Under the pieces are notes generated by a model. The model was not told the origin of the DNA. It made no database searches and saw only the letters and a list, made by a program, of their open reading frames with translations. Of a stretch of 64,000 bases of DNA, positions 20,201-29,560 are shown in pieces (the first letter of the stretch is position 1; every line of letters starts with the position of its first letter). The stretch is from positions 1,302,001 to 1,366,000 of the forward strand of contig NC_067203.1 in the NCBI RefSeq assembly GCF_026262505.1. The letters are read 5' to 3'. The stretch comes from Trichomonas vaginalis G3 (lineage: Eukaryota > Parabasalia > Trichomonadida > Trichomonadidae). Position numbers and translations under genes: made by a program.

Positions 20201-21651
20201 GATTCTTTACTTTCATTGATTTCTTTATTTTGTTTTCCCTCATTTTCTTTGAAAGTTTCAGTTTCATTGACTTTTGTTTCATTCAAATCATTTTGATTTT
20301 GAATTTCTGTTTCATTTTCTAAGATTTCCTTGTTTTGTTTGATATCTATTTCAATACTTTCGTTTATTTCAATTTCCTTTTGACTTTCATTTTCATCAGA
20401 AAAAGTGACAGAAGGAAGTTCATTTTGTTTATTTTCTTTTGAATTCAATTGATTTTCATTTTGAAATTCATTTTGGTCTTTTTGGTATTCATCTCGTCTG
20501 GATCTGTAATAGTAGTCATCATGTCTTGATCTTTTATTTGATCTCCTGTGATTGTAGTCATTGTAACCTCTTTTGTGATGTCTGTATAAGTTGTTTCTTC
20601 TTTTTCCTTTTCCTCTTCTGTGCATTTGGTCTTCATCATCTTGATTGGAATAGAAATCATCAGGATTGCCTTCTTTTTCATTTCTTTTCTCATTTTGAAC
20701 TTCTTTTTGTTGATTTATTTCTTCATTTTCAATTTGATCGCTTTCTTCAATTCTTTGATCAATAGTTTCATTATTTTGACTAATATTTGCTGAATCATTG
20801 TCTTCTTTTTGCAAATTTTCGACTTCTGAATTTGAAATATTATTTTCATTCAAAATATTATTATTTGATTGAATTGTAGCATTTTCTACAGATACATTAG
20901 CTGTTTCTAAAATGGTTTCGTTTTCAATCTGAACAATTTCTTCAATTGAATCTGAATTTGTCAAATTTTCTTCATTGTTAGTAAAATTGACTTGTACATC
21001 GTCGTTTACATTAAGATCTGTAATATTTGATACATTTATTTCTTGATTTTGATTTTCATTTTTATTAGGTTTTGTAAATGAACTTGATTGATTAAGAGTA
21101 TCAGTTTCGTTAGCTATTGATTCATTAATGGCTGGTAATTCTTGTTCTTCTTGAAGAGGTTCTTTTATTTTTTCTTTAATTAAATCATTTTTATTGAATT
21201 CATCGTCATATTTATCATTTCTTCTCATATCTTGTCGATTTCCATGTTTGTTTTTGTTAACCTTTCCATTTGTTTGGAAAATTCGATCTGATTGGTCGCG
21301 TAGTGCTTTTTCGTAATCAATATCTTCTTTTGTATAACGAGAATGACGATGCTGTTGTCTTCTTGATGAAGATCCTATTACTCTATGCTCTCCTCGTTCT
21401 CTATGATGGTGTTTTGGCTTATTTTCGAAATCAATAGGCTTATTTTGAAGTGTATCAGCTCCTTCATTTTGAGCTTTTTGATTCTTATCAAATTTTAATG
21501 AAAAATTCTGCATTTGATTTTCAAGTGCTAAATAATCGAAATGATCTTCTTTTACTTCTCCACTATTATTATGTTCATTGCCAAAATCAGCATATTCAAC
21601 ATTTTGGCCCTCTTGTAATGAAAGGATAAGCGAAAGAAGAACAAAAAACAT
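17221..21651 (-). CDS. Giant low-complexity type I membrane protein with one EGF-like module
   Basis: 1476 residues from ATG (CAT 21649-21651). The frame also reads through an upstream TTG, which is not used here. Order: signal peptide (MFFVLLSLILSLQEG); about 1,250 residues of extracellular low complexity dominated by Glu, Lys, Asn, Gln and Asp, with Asn-x-Ser/Thr sites in the first third and imperfect repeats of the type FEEEKQKNHRNNKY in the second half; a basic RRR patch; one EGF-like module with six Cys (about residues 1282-1314, CKQKC.....CVSGECICRHGYAGDG); a beta-rich segment of about 90 residues; one membrane helix (about 1407-1430, VLILAALGVIILV); and a short basic cytosolic tail. 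It is probably a surface or endomembrane protein; the long charged stalk suggests an extended or coiled structure. An imperfect Inr (TCACC) lies about 20 bases upstream. Confidence 0.85.
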   Translation of the reverse strand: MFFVLLSLILSLQEGQNVEYADFGNEHNNSGEVKEDHFDYLALENQMQNFSLKFDKNQKAQNEGADTLQNKPIDFENKPKHHHRERGEHRVIGSSSRRQQHRHSRYTKEDIDYEKALRDQSDRIFQTNGKVNKNKHGNRQDMRRNDKYDDEFNKNDLIKEKIKEPLQEEQELPAINESIANETDTLNQSSSFTKPNKNENQNQEINVSNITDLNVNDDVQVNFTNNEENLTNSDSIEEIVQIENETILETANVSVENATIQSNNNILNENNISNSEVENLQKEDNDSANISQNNETIDQRIEESDQIENEEINQQKEVQNEKRNEKEGNPDDFYSNQDDEDQMHRRGKGKRRNNLYRHHKRGYNDYNHRRSNKRSRHDDYYYRSRRDEYQKDQNEFQNENQLNSKENKQNELPSVTFSDENESQKEIEINESIEIDIKQNKEILENETEIQNQNDLNETKVNETETFKENEGKQNKEINESKESQIDELEDDEIKENNENQTENIEEKEKDLEGNKEKVNVSENETDLIEDNLENEKDLEQQTEKNEKERINKEEEIEFIDDLDVDYKRKINKTKLKHQNQRLNEKIKRIKEVSEEENETKHQNEEISHKEDEKKVDEEIKQKNATKIEEKNIKIDEEVNKSKEIEKENDQIIEEFEEEKPKKEMKIEEENKQHLNEKEEIEKLTQNNEKQKQKMEHPKEDDEIDQDEEINNKQNEDELDNQNITKNNEIDNEKEEKQIPEKDNKQEDEFDEENIKENDEKQNKQKQNEDDFDVEKDNKQHNEHEDEKEEIDEEEQKNPRNNEDQLEIEDFEEDKHKRKNSKFNNEHEFELEDIDEKKQKNYNYNKEFNDEDQFEEEDFYNEKHNKHKNNKYNNKHEDEIDDFSEKKQKNHRNNKYKEFINDEEFEVEKQKKHKNNKYNDDEDFDKEKKSKHNKYSEEDQFEIEDFEEEKQKNHRNNKYKGFNYEEEKQNKHKNNKYNEEYQIEDFDNEKHKNNKYNDEFEDFEEEKRNNKRYEDDHYYGSRYDEFDEQEPRTSRKQRRGRRNNYYDEINELERRNKRKKSQNNYKSNKKVQKYIDEFDQQFSDARRSNNHEFNDFPDKNKFNNKNSTSGKEIKNNFMSEQTSTDSFTEENDKKLKKIYDEINNKFGNDNIGESEGISENSTEKIENQEKEEQKSNVDESKGIKEEKSEENELEKTKIENNISQNQQNEEKENKNDSNDVNIDHKPENNSNKEQINEILKEVDEDIKKMEERHGRNPDIPFISYDDDDDEIQIAPRRRMKICKQKCHIFAQCVSGECICRHGYAGDGVKLCTDETLEIESINPNFSYLNESVEVEIKLINEIKIMNSTYVRFGGQICFPKFAQGHKIIVDSPKSKKVQIVNVSVSYDMKIWSKKSQEFQYKPNIFKVMYKYKIFVFQVLILAALGVIILVKKKMGKSKGQAKSIVPLLSGRDQIDEGNNIDFENEPLKPKKRSLYE

Positions 21652-22068
21652 AATTGTCAAAAATAAATGGTGAGATAAAAAAATTGATATTAATTTTTAT
21701 CATTGGAATGTGAACTCTTGAAATGGAAAGATCTGTCAAAAATGACAAAGCTTTGTCATCAAACTTGTCAATTATTTCCATTTATTGTTTTATAATTATT
21801 CCGTATAATACCAAATTTTAATTCAAAATTTGAATTGAATACGGATAGATTATTAAAACAAAAACTCGTTATTTAATCACCTCATATGTTTAATGATGAT
21901 ATCAGCCAACCGTAATACTATAGCTGCTTTTTCTCGATTATGATGACATCTAATGTGAATAATTGATTATATTTGATTTTTATTTTTAAGTAATTTTCGT
22001 CAGTTATTATTATTTCATGAAAGCATTTCCTTATTCCTATAAGTGTCTAGGAGAAAAATGGCAGATAT
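21652..22068. other. Divergent spacer, no gene seen
   Basis: About 0.4 kb between divergent genes. AT-rich. It must hold both promoters; only an imperfect Inr (GGTGA on the plus strand at 21669-21673, TCACC read on the minus strand) is visible for the giant membrane protein. Confidence 0.45.
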
Positions 22069-22869
22069 ATGAATGGAGTTATAGATAAACATACAAAAGA
22101 TAATTTAGACTTTCTTTTAATTGGTGCTAAACCATTAATTTCATCTGCCAAACCAATTAAGAGAGAACTTGAAGAACCAGAAGAGATTACAGAAGAAGAT
22201 TTTAAAGGATTTCCCGAACCAACAGTATCAATAAAACGAACCAGACCAAAAACGGCACAAAGTCTTAAAGATCCATTACCAAAGTCAAGAACAATGGATA
22301 CTCCATCATATAATCGCTTGAAAAAAGATTTAAATTCTCAAAGAAACGTACAAGACTTTCTTATGGTTCACGAAGCTAATCAAAAACGTAAATCAGATCA
22401 AATGCATCAAGATTGGGAAGAACAATACATGGAAAAATTCGATAATAGAATGAAAAAGCAACTTAGTGGTCGAAACTACAAGACATTTAGAAGATCTCAG
22501 TCAAGAGCTTATACATCACTTAGTGCTCGCACTATGACAGAAATGTTATACCACGATGAACCTGAACAAGTTCCATTTGTAAGAGTATCTACATCTGGGT
22601 TAGGTGATCGCGTTCACGTTGCATCGTTGAATGCAAAGAAAGAAAGGGAGCTCACAAGGACAATAAGTTCTCTTTCTGCAAGAAAACCAGTTGATGATGA
22701 ACCTGAAATGGCCATGACTTCTAGACCAGAGCTAAATAAGATTAGTAGACTCTATGAAACAAAATTTGCTGGTGCTGAAGAGAAGATTCCACCAAAAGGA
22801 AAGAAATATTTCAAGCAACAGAATTCTTCAAGAATTACTCAAACTATTAGTAATCTGTCCAACTATTAA
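22069..22869 (+). CDS. Unknown basic, probably disordered protein
   Basis: 266 residues; I do not recognise the family. It is rich in Lys, Arg, Glu and Ser. A central segment (about residues 80-150) is predicted helical and charged (NRLKKDLNSQRNVQDFLMVH, then HQDWEEQYMEKF). Short motifs recur: SLSART, SSLSARK, SNLSNY. No membrane segment or signal peptide. The pattern recalls filament- or axoneme-associated proteins, but that is only an impression. Start at ATG 22069; an ATG 13 bases earlier is closed by a stop after four codons. No clear Inr. Confidence 0.68.
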   Translation: MNGVIDKHTKDNLDFLLIGAKPLISSAKPIKRELEEPEEITEEDFKGFPEPTVSIKRTRPKTAQSLKDPLPKSRTMDTPSYNRLKKDLNSQRNVQDFLMVHEANQKRKSDQMHQDWEEQYMEKFDNRMKKQLSGRNYKTFRRSQSRAYTSLSARTMTEMLYHDEPEQVPFVRVSTSGLGDRVHVASLNAKKERELTRTISSLSARKPVDDEPEMAMTSRPELNKISRLYETKFAGAEEKIPPKGKKYFKQQNSSRITQTISNLSNY

Positions 22870-24026
22870 TATATTATGCTTTGTTTTATTGTTGTTATTT
22901 GTTTGTATATTAAAATTTATTTTTATAATTTTGTTATTATTTTTATTTAATCATTTTCATGGCATGCACAATAGAAACACTTTAGGAAGTTCATATTTAT
23001 AGTAAATATTTTGTATTTAGTTTAACTTGGTTTAAATATTAATATCGAATACCTAAAAATCATTTCTTAAGTGGTTAATTTCTTCACCATTCACAAAATG
23101 ATGCTCAAACATAATTCAATTTCTGTTATTATTTACTATAATATATAGGGGTGTAATCCCATTTTCATCATCTGAATAAAGAAGATTTAGTGTTAGCTGC
23201 GTATGATCTGGTTAGTGATCATAATAACCATAAATCAGGGATTAATGACATTCAAATGCTGAAATCTTTTCCATTCATTTTTTAGATATAGGAAATAACC
23301 AATCGCTTATAATATTACGAATTTCACATGACATCATCATTAACTATAGAAGTACATAATAAATGAATCTCTCTTTGCTATTATTTACCCACTAAATAAA
23401 ATTTTGAATTCAAATTTGAACAAATTCGATGATCCATTTAACCAAATGATAAAATAATTCTAATTTATATATTGGTGTACTGTCAAACAGATTTATTAGG
23501 AATGATTGCAAGAATTTGATTTTGATTTTTTCATTACTTCTGAATTCGATTTATCTGATAAAAATAATATTAAAGTAGTAATAATCTACATTAATACATG
23601 TAGAAAAATTGTAAAGTTCATTTCAATAGATATACGTTAAAAGCTACTCGGTATAATAAAATTACAATACGTTAATTTTTTTATATAATCTTATTTTCGT
23701 TATAAAAAAATTGTACGTTAGCTTTTTCAAACTTTTGTTAAATTATTAGTGATATTCATATTACTAAATATTTTTCGATGCAATTTTGAATGAGGCGTCA
23801 AAAATCATTCAAAATTTTAAAATTCGAAATCAATGTATATTCAATTTTTAAGCAAGCTATCAAAACTTAGACAAACTTTTATATTATTGTTTCATATATC
23901 TTACACTCAATTTATTTCATTAAAATCCAAAAATTAAGAGCAAATTGTGATTCACAAAATTTCGTAAAAGGAGTGCAAAAGTAATTAAATATTTGGTTAA
24001 ATCCTTCATCTTTTATGAAATTTTTC
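22870..24026. other. AT-rich spacer, no gene seen
   Basis: About 1.16 kb. Only short AT-rich chance frames on both strands; no RNA gene or repeat recognised. Confidence 0.5.
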
Positions 24027-24031
24027 TCATT
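24027..24031 (+). promoter_or_regulatory. Inr of the pseudokinase gene
   Basis: TCATT fits the trichomonad Inr, +1 at 24029, 11 bases before ATG 24040. Confidence 0.72.
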
Positions 24032-24039
24032 TTTTTACA

Positions 24040-25005
24040 ATGAAAGTTTCATCAGATATCGATACATTTGAAATAGGGCGAATTGTAGCAACTGGCGATC
24101 AATATACAGTATTTGAAGCTATTGGAGAATTTACCACAAAACCTGCTTTTATAAAAAAGATGTCTAGAGAATATGGTTTTAAAATTAATCCGATGGAACG
24201 AACAAAATCAATCAAATGCGAAAACATAGTTCAATGTATTGACACTGCACAAGATGATAATGCCTTTTACGCTATATATAATATACCTGTCGGAATAAAT
24301 CTCGCAGAAATGCTAAAAAGCCAAGGCAAGCTGACTGAACAACAAACATCCGGCATTATTAAACAGGTATTAACCGCTGCATGTTACTGTCATTCACAAG
24401 GGTATGGCTTATTAAATTTATGTTTATCAAATGTTTATATGGACAAAAACGACTTCATCGAAATTCTCGACTTTTCCTTTAATTGTCAATATAATAAGGA
24501 TGAGTTCATTAATGAATATCCACATTCTTTATATACTGCTCCACCAGAATTCTTTTCACGCCAAAAGTTTTTAGTTCAATTAGCAGATTCGTGGTCGATA
24601 GGTATCCTAACTTACAATTTGATTAGTGGCCATTATCCATGGCCAAACATTCGACAAGTAGAAGAAGTACCAGGCTCAGTTATTAAACCACCTCCAATTC
24701 TTCTACATAATTCAACACCATGCACGAATTTTATCCAAAAAATGATGATGGTTGATGATGCCTGTCGTTTTTCAATAACTCAGGCACTCAACCATGTCTG
24801 GATAACTCATGGACGTTGTTCTATTCCTCGCTTGAATGTTAAAAGCGACCAGAATCTTAATGAAAGAATTGCTGCTTCAAGAATCGCCAAAATCGATTTT
24901 GGTAAATCTTCGGTTTGCAAGAGATCTACTTCTCTTACCAACCAGAAACTCCTCAAGGTAAGGCCTACTAATTCATTTAGCAAAACGGACCTTGTACTTT
25001 TATAA
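24040..25005 (+). CDS. Predicted pseudokinase
   Basis: 321 residues with a protein kinase fold that lacks key catalytic residues. Present: the subdomain II lysine in AFIKK (K39), a hinge-like stretch (AIYNIPVGINLAEMLKSQGK), a helix E region (IIKQVLTAACYCHSQGYG), APE equivalent APPE (167-170), subdomain IX Asp in LADSWSIGIL (D183), and the C-lobe end (CRFSITQALNHVWI). Missing: the catalytic loop HRD is LLN (124-126), so the catalytic Asp is Asn; DFG is DFS (144-146); the Gly-rich loop has lost its second and third Gly (VATGDQYTV). The frame is otherwise intact with normal host codon use and a good Inr, so this is a maintained pseudokinase, probably a scaffold or allosteric partner. The nearest active relatives are CAMK-like. 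A 75-residue Ser/Lys-rich tail follows the domain. Confidence 0.85.
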   Translation: MKVSSDIDTFEIGRIVATGDQYTVFEAIGEFTTKPAFIKKMSREYGFKINPMERTKSIKCENIVQCIDTAQDDNAFYAIYNIPVGINLAEMLKSQGKLTEQQTSGIIKQVLTAACYCHSQGYGLLNLCLSNVYMDKNDFIEILDFSFNCQYNKDEFINEYPHSLYTAPPEFFSRQKFLVQLADSWSIGILTYNLISGHYPWPNIRQVEEVPGSVIKPPPILLHNSTPCTNFIQKMMMVDDACRFSITQALNHVWITHGRCSIPRLNVKSDQNLNERIAASRIAKIDFGKSSVCKRSTSLTNQKLLKVRPTNSFSKTDLVLL

Positions 25006-25440
25006 TTTTTTGTTATTTTAAATATGAATTTTTAAATGAATGATTTTGATTTTTCCCGCATTTGGAAATATTCTCACGTGCTCACTAGTCATGTGTTCGT
25101 TCTTTCAGGCCGTTTTTTATACGAATTATTTCATTCTATTACAAATTTTTAGGAGTTTAGTCCATATTTTTTGAAATTAGCATCACCATACAAAGTAATC
25201 ACATTATATGCTTTGATTCTGTTGTAAACAGAAATTCATCAAAAGTGACACCTCAGAAAAGCTAAAATATTGAATTTTTGGAACTTTTGATAGAGCACGT
25301 TTTTAAATATTAATTAAAGTAAATGTATATTTTGTAAAGATTCTTTTTAATAAAAAAATAAAATTTTGAAGAAGAACACAAAATCTTCTGAAAAATAATA
25401 TCACATAAACTCATATTATTTTCTAATATATAACTATTTT
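25006..25440. other. Host spacer up to the Maverick/Polinton end
   Basis: AT-rich host sequence with no gene seen. Composition changes abruptly at about 25,448 to GC-richer sequence, taken as the start of the virus-like region. Confidence 0.45.
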
Positions 25441-26125
25441 AAAAAAAAGGTAGTGGGGCTTCCAGGCGCGTTGCGCCCTCTAGCCCCGAAGATGTTTAGT
25501 ATAAATGAAGTTTTTATTCGGAAAATTGTTAGTCTTCTGGTGTGAATTCGGCAATTCTCGTGTCGAATGACCGTTGGATGTAACGAGGAAGATTTTGACG
25601 AACTTGGTATAAAGTTCTCAACATTATAAAGGATGTGGCGAGTGGGGCTTCCATTAGATAAAAATGAACTGACCAAAAAAGACAGATATTTAAATATTTG
25701 AGATGAACCGTTTTCGTCAACGGTAACACCCTCTATTTTTTATTTTATTTAATAGTTACCGTTGGAAAAACGGGTTATCTCAAATATTGAATGAACTATA
25801 AACGTGTTTTGTTTTCTATATATACTTTTTTGTCCAACGGTAAAACTTTTTACACAACGGTTTTTGAGAGTCGTCGCCGTTGACTTTTTTGTAGAGCACT
25901 CAAAATAGTATAACTTTGTCCGGACAAGTAAGGGTCTATCGTCGCTACAGGAAAAGTTACAGGCGTTCCAAGGAAGTATACTTTGAGAAGCCTTTTCCCC
26001 CTTATTGAATGAGATAAGACGGTTATTTTTCAAAACTGACAACACTTTGACCGAGTAGTTTTTTTGTGCTGAACAAAAAGTGTCATATAAACATCTGTCA
26101 AAAACCGTTTTTTACTTCACTTAAA
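25441..26125. repeat. Left terminal region of the element, probable terminal inverted repeat
   Basis: About 0.7 kb without a convincing gene before the first element gene at 26126. It contains repeated CGGTTT/AACGG-type words, the 13-mer AGTGGGGCTTCCA twice (25452 and 25641), and a strong hairpin at its outer end. Position and composition fit a Maverick terminal repeat. The partner repeat would lie beyond the right edge or inside the region, so the length is not fixed. Confidence 0.5.
25455..25487. repeat. Two-tier GC-rich hairpin at the element end
   Basis: GGGGCT (25455-25460) pairs with AGCCCC (25482-25487), and inside it GGCGC (25465-25469) pairs with GCGCC (25473-25477) around a GTT loop. 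It stands out in AT-rich DNA. Confidence 0.75.
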
Positions 26126-29100
26126 ATGCCACGTAAGCTACGTAAGAATATACGTAAGAGGAAGGGAGCATTGAAACATCCAATAGTAAAACTGACACCA
26201 CAACAACAGTTGCAACAACAAATGATGAATGACTCCACTATGTTGCAACAAATGTCAAGCAACCCTATGCTTTTAAACCGAGTTATTGGTGCACAGAGTG
26301 GAGGTTTAAGAGCGGCACTTTTAGCGAAAATGGCAGGCTATGGTGGAGCTGCAGACGGAACAGCTTATAACCCTCAAAGTCAAATGAATTTGAGTTCACT
26401 CAAAAATCAAATAACAGATGTCAAAAAGTCAAACATAGACATACAGAAACAAATAAGTGAAAACGAAAAGAAACTAGAATATGACAGACACACAAAGAAA
26501 CTAAATGAGTTAAACGTAGAGAAAAAGAAGAAAGAAAAACAACTGAAAGAACTAAGTACAGAGAAATATGCGAAAAAAGTGTCAGAAAAAGCAGCAGAAG
26601 TAGCAAAAATGGAACAAGATGTTATAAATTTGAAAAACCATACTACTCAATATAAAGTACTGAAAGATGAAGAGATAAAACAAAAAGTCATGAAGACATA
26701 TATGGATAGCGATGAGTATAAAAAAGAAGTTGAAGCAAATGTAAAGGCAGAAAAACTTTTACAGTTGCAAAACCAAACCGTACAGTATGAAAACTTAGCA
26801 CAAGAAAGTAAAAATAACGACGCAGCCATGCAAAAGGCAATGAAAAGCGCAGAATATATAAAAGCTAATAATGACCGGTTAGATGCCCAAGCCAACGCTA
26901 AAGCAGCCCAACTTATAGGATCAATAAGGACAAAAATACAAGCGGATGAAGACAGTTCAAATGAAGCTTTAATGAATGCTGACTTTAAGAATGCCTTCGA
27001 AGCTCTTTATAGTAAGGTAAAACTAGTGAACGACTTCTCATCTGGAAAGAAACTGAAGTCTGAAGGTTTCGACAAAGAGTTAAGAGAAGTAGCACAAAAT
27101 ATGACGAAAATAACAGATGCAGCAACGAGACAGGCAGTTCAAAGTGCCTATGACGCCGTTAGAGCAGCTGTTGTGGAAAGTCAAGAAAAAGAGTTACAAC
27201 AGACCAAAACAGACCTAGTAAATGCTTTCTTAAAAACGAAAAGTCAGGTAGGACATTATGCTGCAGATGGAACATATGTGCCAGCTGGTGGAACTTATAT
27301 ACCACCAAACCCTCCAAGAGAAGCACCTGCACCAGGACTACCTAAAACATTTACATCGTCACATGGACACAGACACAGGCATGCACCACAACAACAACCA
27401 GCACAACAACCAACAGTTCAAAATCCAGCACCACAACAACAACCAACACAACAACCAACAGTTCAAAATCCAGCACAACAACCAACAGTTCAAAATCCAG
27501 CACCTGCACCACAACCAAAACCAGCACAACAACCACCTCCACAACCAGCACAGCAACCAACAGTTCAAAACCCTGCACAACAACAACCACAAACAGAGCA
27601 AGGACATAAAAGAAGTAGAGAAAACGGAAACCAAGAATTCTTAAAATGCTTAAGGAAGATTATGGTTACCCAGATACTCTTGACTTTAGTGACAGATATA
27701 AAGAAGCTATTAGAAAGTTCAAGGAAGGAAATACTGACCCGAACCTATTTAGCTTTATGGTTCAGCATAAAATCGGATATAATCTCAAACCTGGAAAATA
27801 CAAGCTCGCTAAGGGATATGATTTAATAGCATATCATCCAAATGACATGAATGAATTTACTCCGAGATATTTGATGTCAGAGCTAAATGATAATTCAACT
27901 CTCTTCATGAAACGCGTAAAAAATAGAGACGGAACGAAAGAAGAAAGGTTTATGAGTCCAGATGACTTAGATAGGGAACTTGTTAAAAACGGTCTCGGAA
28001 TATATGAAATGCCAGCAGATGAGGTACAAGAAACTCAACAGGAAGAAGTTCAGATACAACCAGACATGGAAGAAATAGTTCAGCAACAACAGCTAGAAGA
28101 GCCTGAAGGAAACAAACAAGTCCCTCCTTTGGAAACTAACTTCACAGAACTAGATGAAGATTTGGAACAGCCGAAAAATCTTGACCTCAACAAGAGTATG
28201 AGGAATATGGAATCTTTCCAAGAGTCTAAGAAAAATTCGGCTGACATAGTAGAAGAATATCGAAAAATGTTCACCGACATACAAAAGACTCCAACATCAG
28301 ATGAAAATATTCAGCATAGAATGGAAGTACTGAAAGAAAATGTACGCAAATACAATAATCCTTTTTACTTACGACCATATAACGTTCAATCTTTGGCTGA
28401 ACTCGGTGAAAATAAAAGGTTTAATTTCAACAAAACATATAGAAATGAAACATTGTTTAAAGTTCATTCAGAACCTAACCAATATGGAAACAAACCTACT
28501 TTTGTTTCTGCAGACTATGGAACTACAATGAGATGGGGTCATAAAGCTAATCCGGATAGGTGGTTCATAAACTTACAACCTCAATTCCAAGAAGTTGTAG
28601 ACGCAATGGAAGTGAATGGTGAACCAGATATAACGGGTATTTTCAGCGCGGCTTTAATGCCATTGAAAGATATGAAAGATGCAGATATTTTGGACCAGTA
28701 TGAAATGAACATGGCTGAGGAAATATAACACCTGACGTTCTAGAACATTTATCTCAAAGAACTACACAGAACCATAGAGATGGTATATTTGGTGAAGAGT
28801 TTAGAAAGAAAGTTAGGGAGAGAGAAGGAAGAGAACCTATTGTACATGACCTTGCAAACGAAAGTTTGCAAAATGTCATAAAAACTTACTTTGCAGACAA
28901 TGAACTGAGAAGGGATGAATATTTAAGAAAACTCAAATGGACAGTACCAAATGAAATGTTAGTAATGAAAAACATGTTCCATGACAAAATAAAACCAACT
29001 ACAGAAATAAATGACGCAAGCCTGAAACGTTGGGTAAAAGCTTTCCCATTCACAAAAGATATTATTGGTTACATGGAAAGAAAACCAGAATGGCTACAAA

Positions 29101-29528
29101 AACATATATTTGGAAACGAGCTTATTCCATATGGACAAGCTCTGTTTGAAGAGCTTGAACCGGAAACTCAGGAAAGAGTCATGCAAACAATAAGCGAAGA
29201 CTCAAATACAAACTATGACAAAATCTTTCTAGGATATAGGTTACCTGAGATGGGCGACCAGAGCCCAAAGGCAAAAAGGACATGGGAAATTTACAACATA
29301 CTAGGTGAACATGAGGCAAAGATGCTACAACTTGAAGCAGAGGGCAAGTTACCAAAAGCGACACCAAAGAAGAAGAGAAGAGTAGAACAAAGTGAAAGTA
29401 GTGAAGAAGTAACTTCATCTAGTGAAAGTAGTGGCAATGAAGGAAAAAGAAGAGTTAAAGATTCAGTTAAAAACTCAGTCAGGAAGAAAGTAAAGCTTGG
29501 TCCGAGTGGGTTCTATTATGACATATAA
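26126..29528 (+). pseudogene. Large virion-associated locus: basic start, coiled coil, Gln/Pro repeats; broken
   Basis: First gene set of the left element. From ATG 26126 a strongly basic N-terminus (MPRKLRKNIRKRKG) leads into a Gln-rich stretch, a long charged coiled coil (about residues 100-330), a Gly/Pro linker, and tandem QQPTVQNPA-type repeats. The following part of the locus is acidic and mixed, and the end carries a nuclear-signal-like basic cluster (TPKKKRRVEQ) followed by a Ser/Glu run. The basic start recalls core or condensing proteins of adenovirus-like virions; this is inference from composition only. The locus is spread over three frames with about two breaks and is treated as a fossil. 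Confidence 0.55.
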
Positions 29529-29560
29529 ATCCAACTATTCTATATTTTTACCCATATGAA

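Noticed and set aside
16961-23290. Possible shared repeat between the spacers at about 17,040 and 23,220 (GGTTATTA-type words)
   Set aside because: Only short scattered matches; not better than chance in AT-rich DNA by eye.
1-25440. Spliceosomal introns of the trichomonad type
   Set aside because: I looked for the branch/acceptor word ACTAAC near acceptor sites and found none inside a gene; all host frames are continuous.
25434-26045. Minus-strand frames in the left terminal region
   Set aside because: No domain, no leader, and they lie in the probable terminal repeat.
26421-27634. Minus-strand frames in the coiled-coil and Gln/Pro locus
   Set aside because: Antisense translations of low-complexity coding DNA (Val/Leu/Trp-rich).
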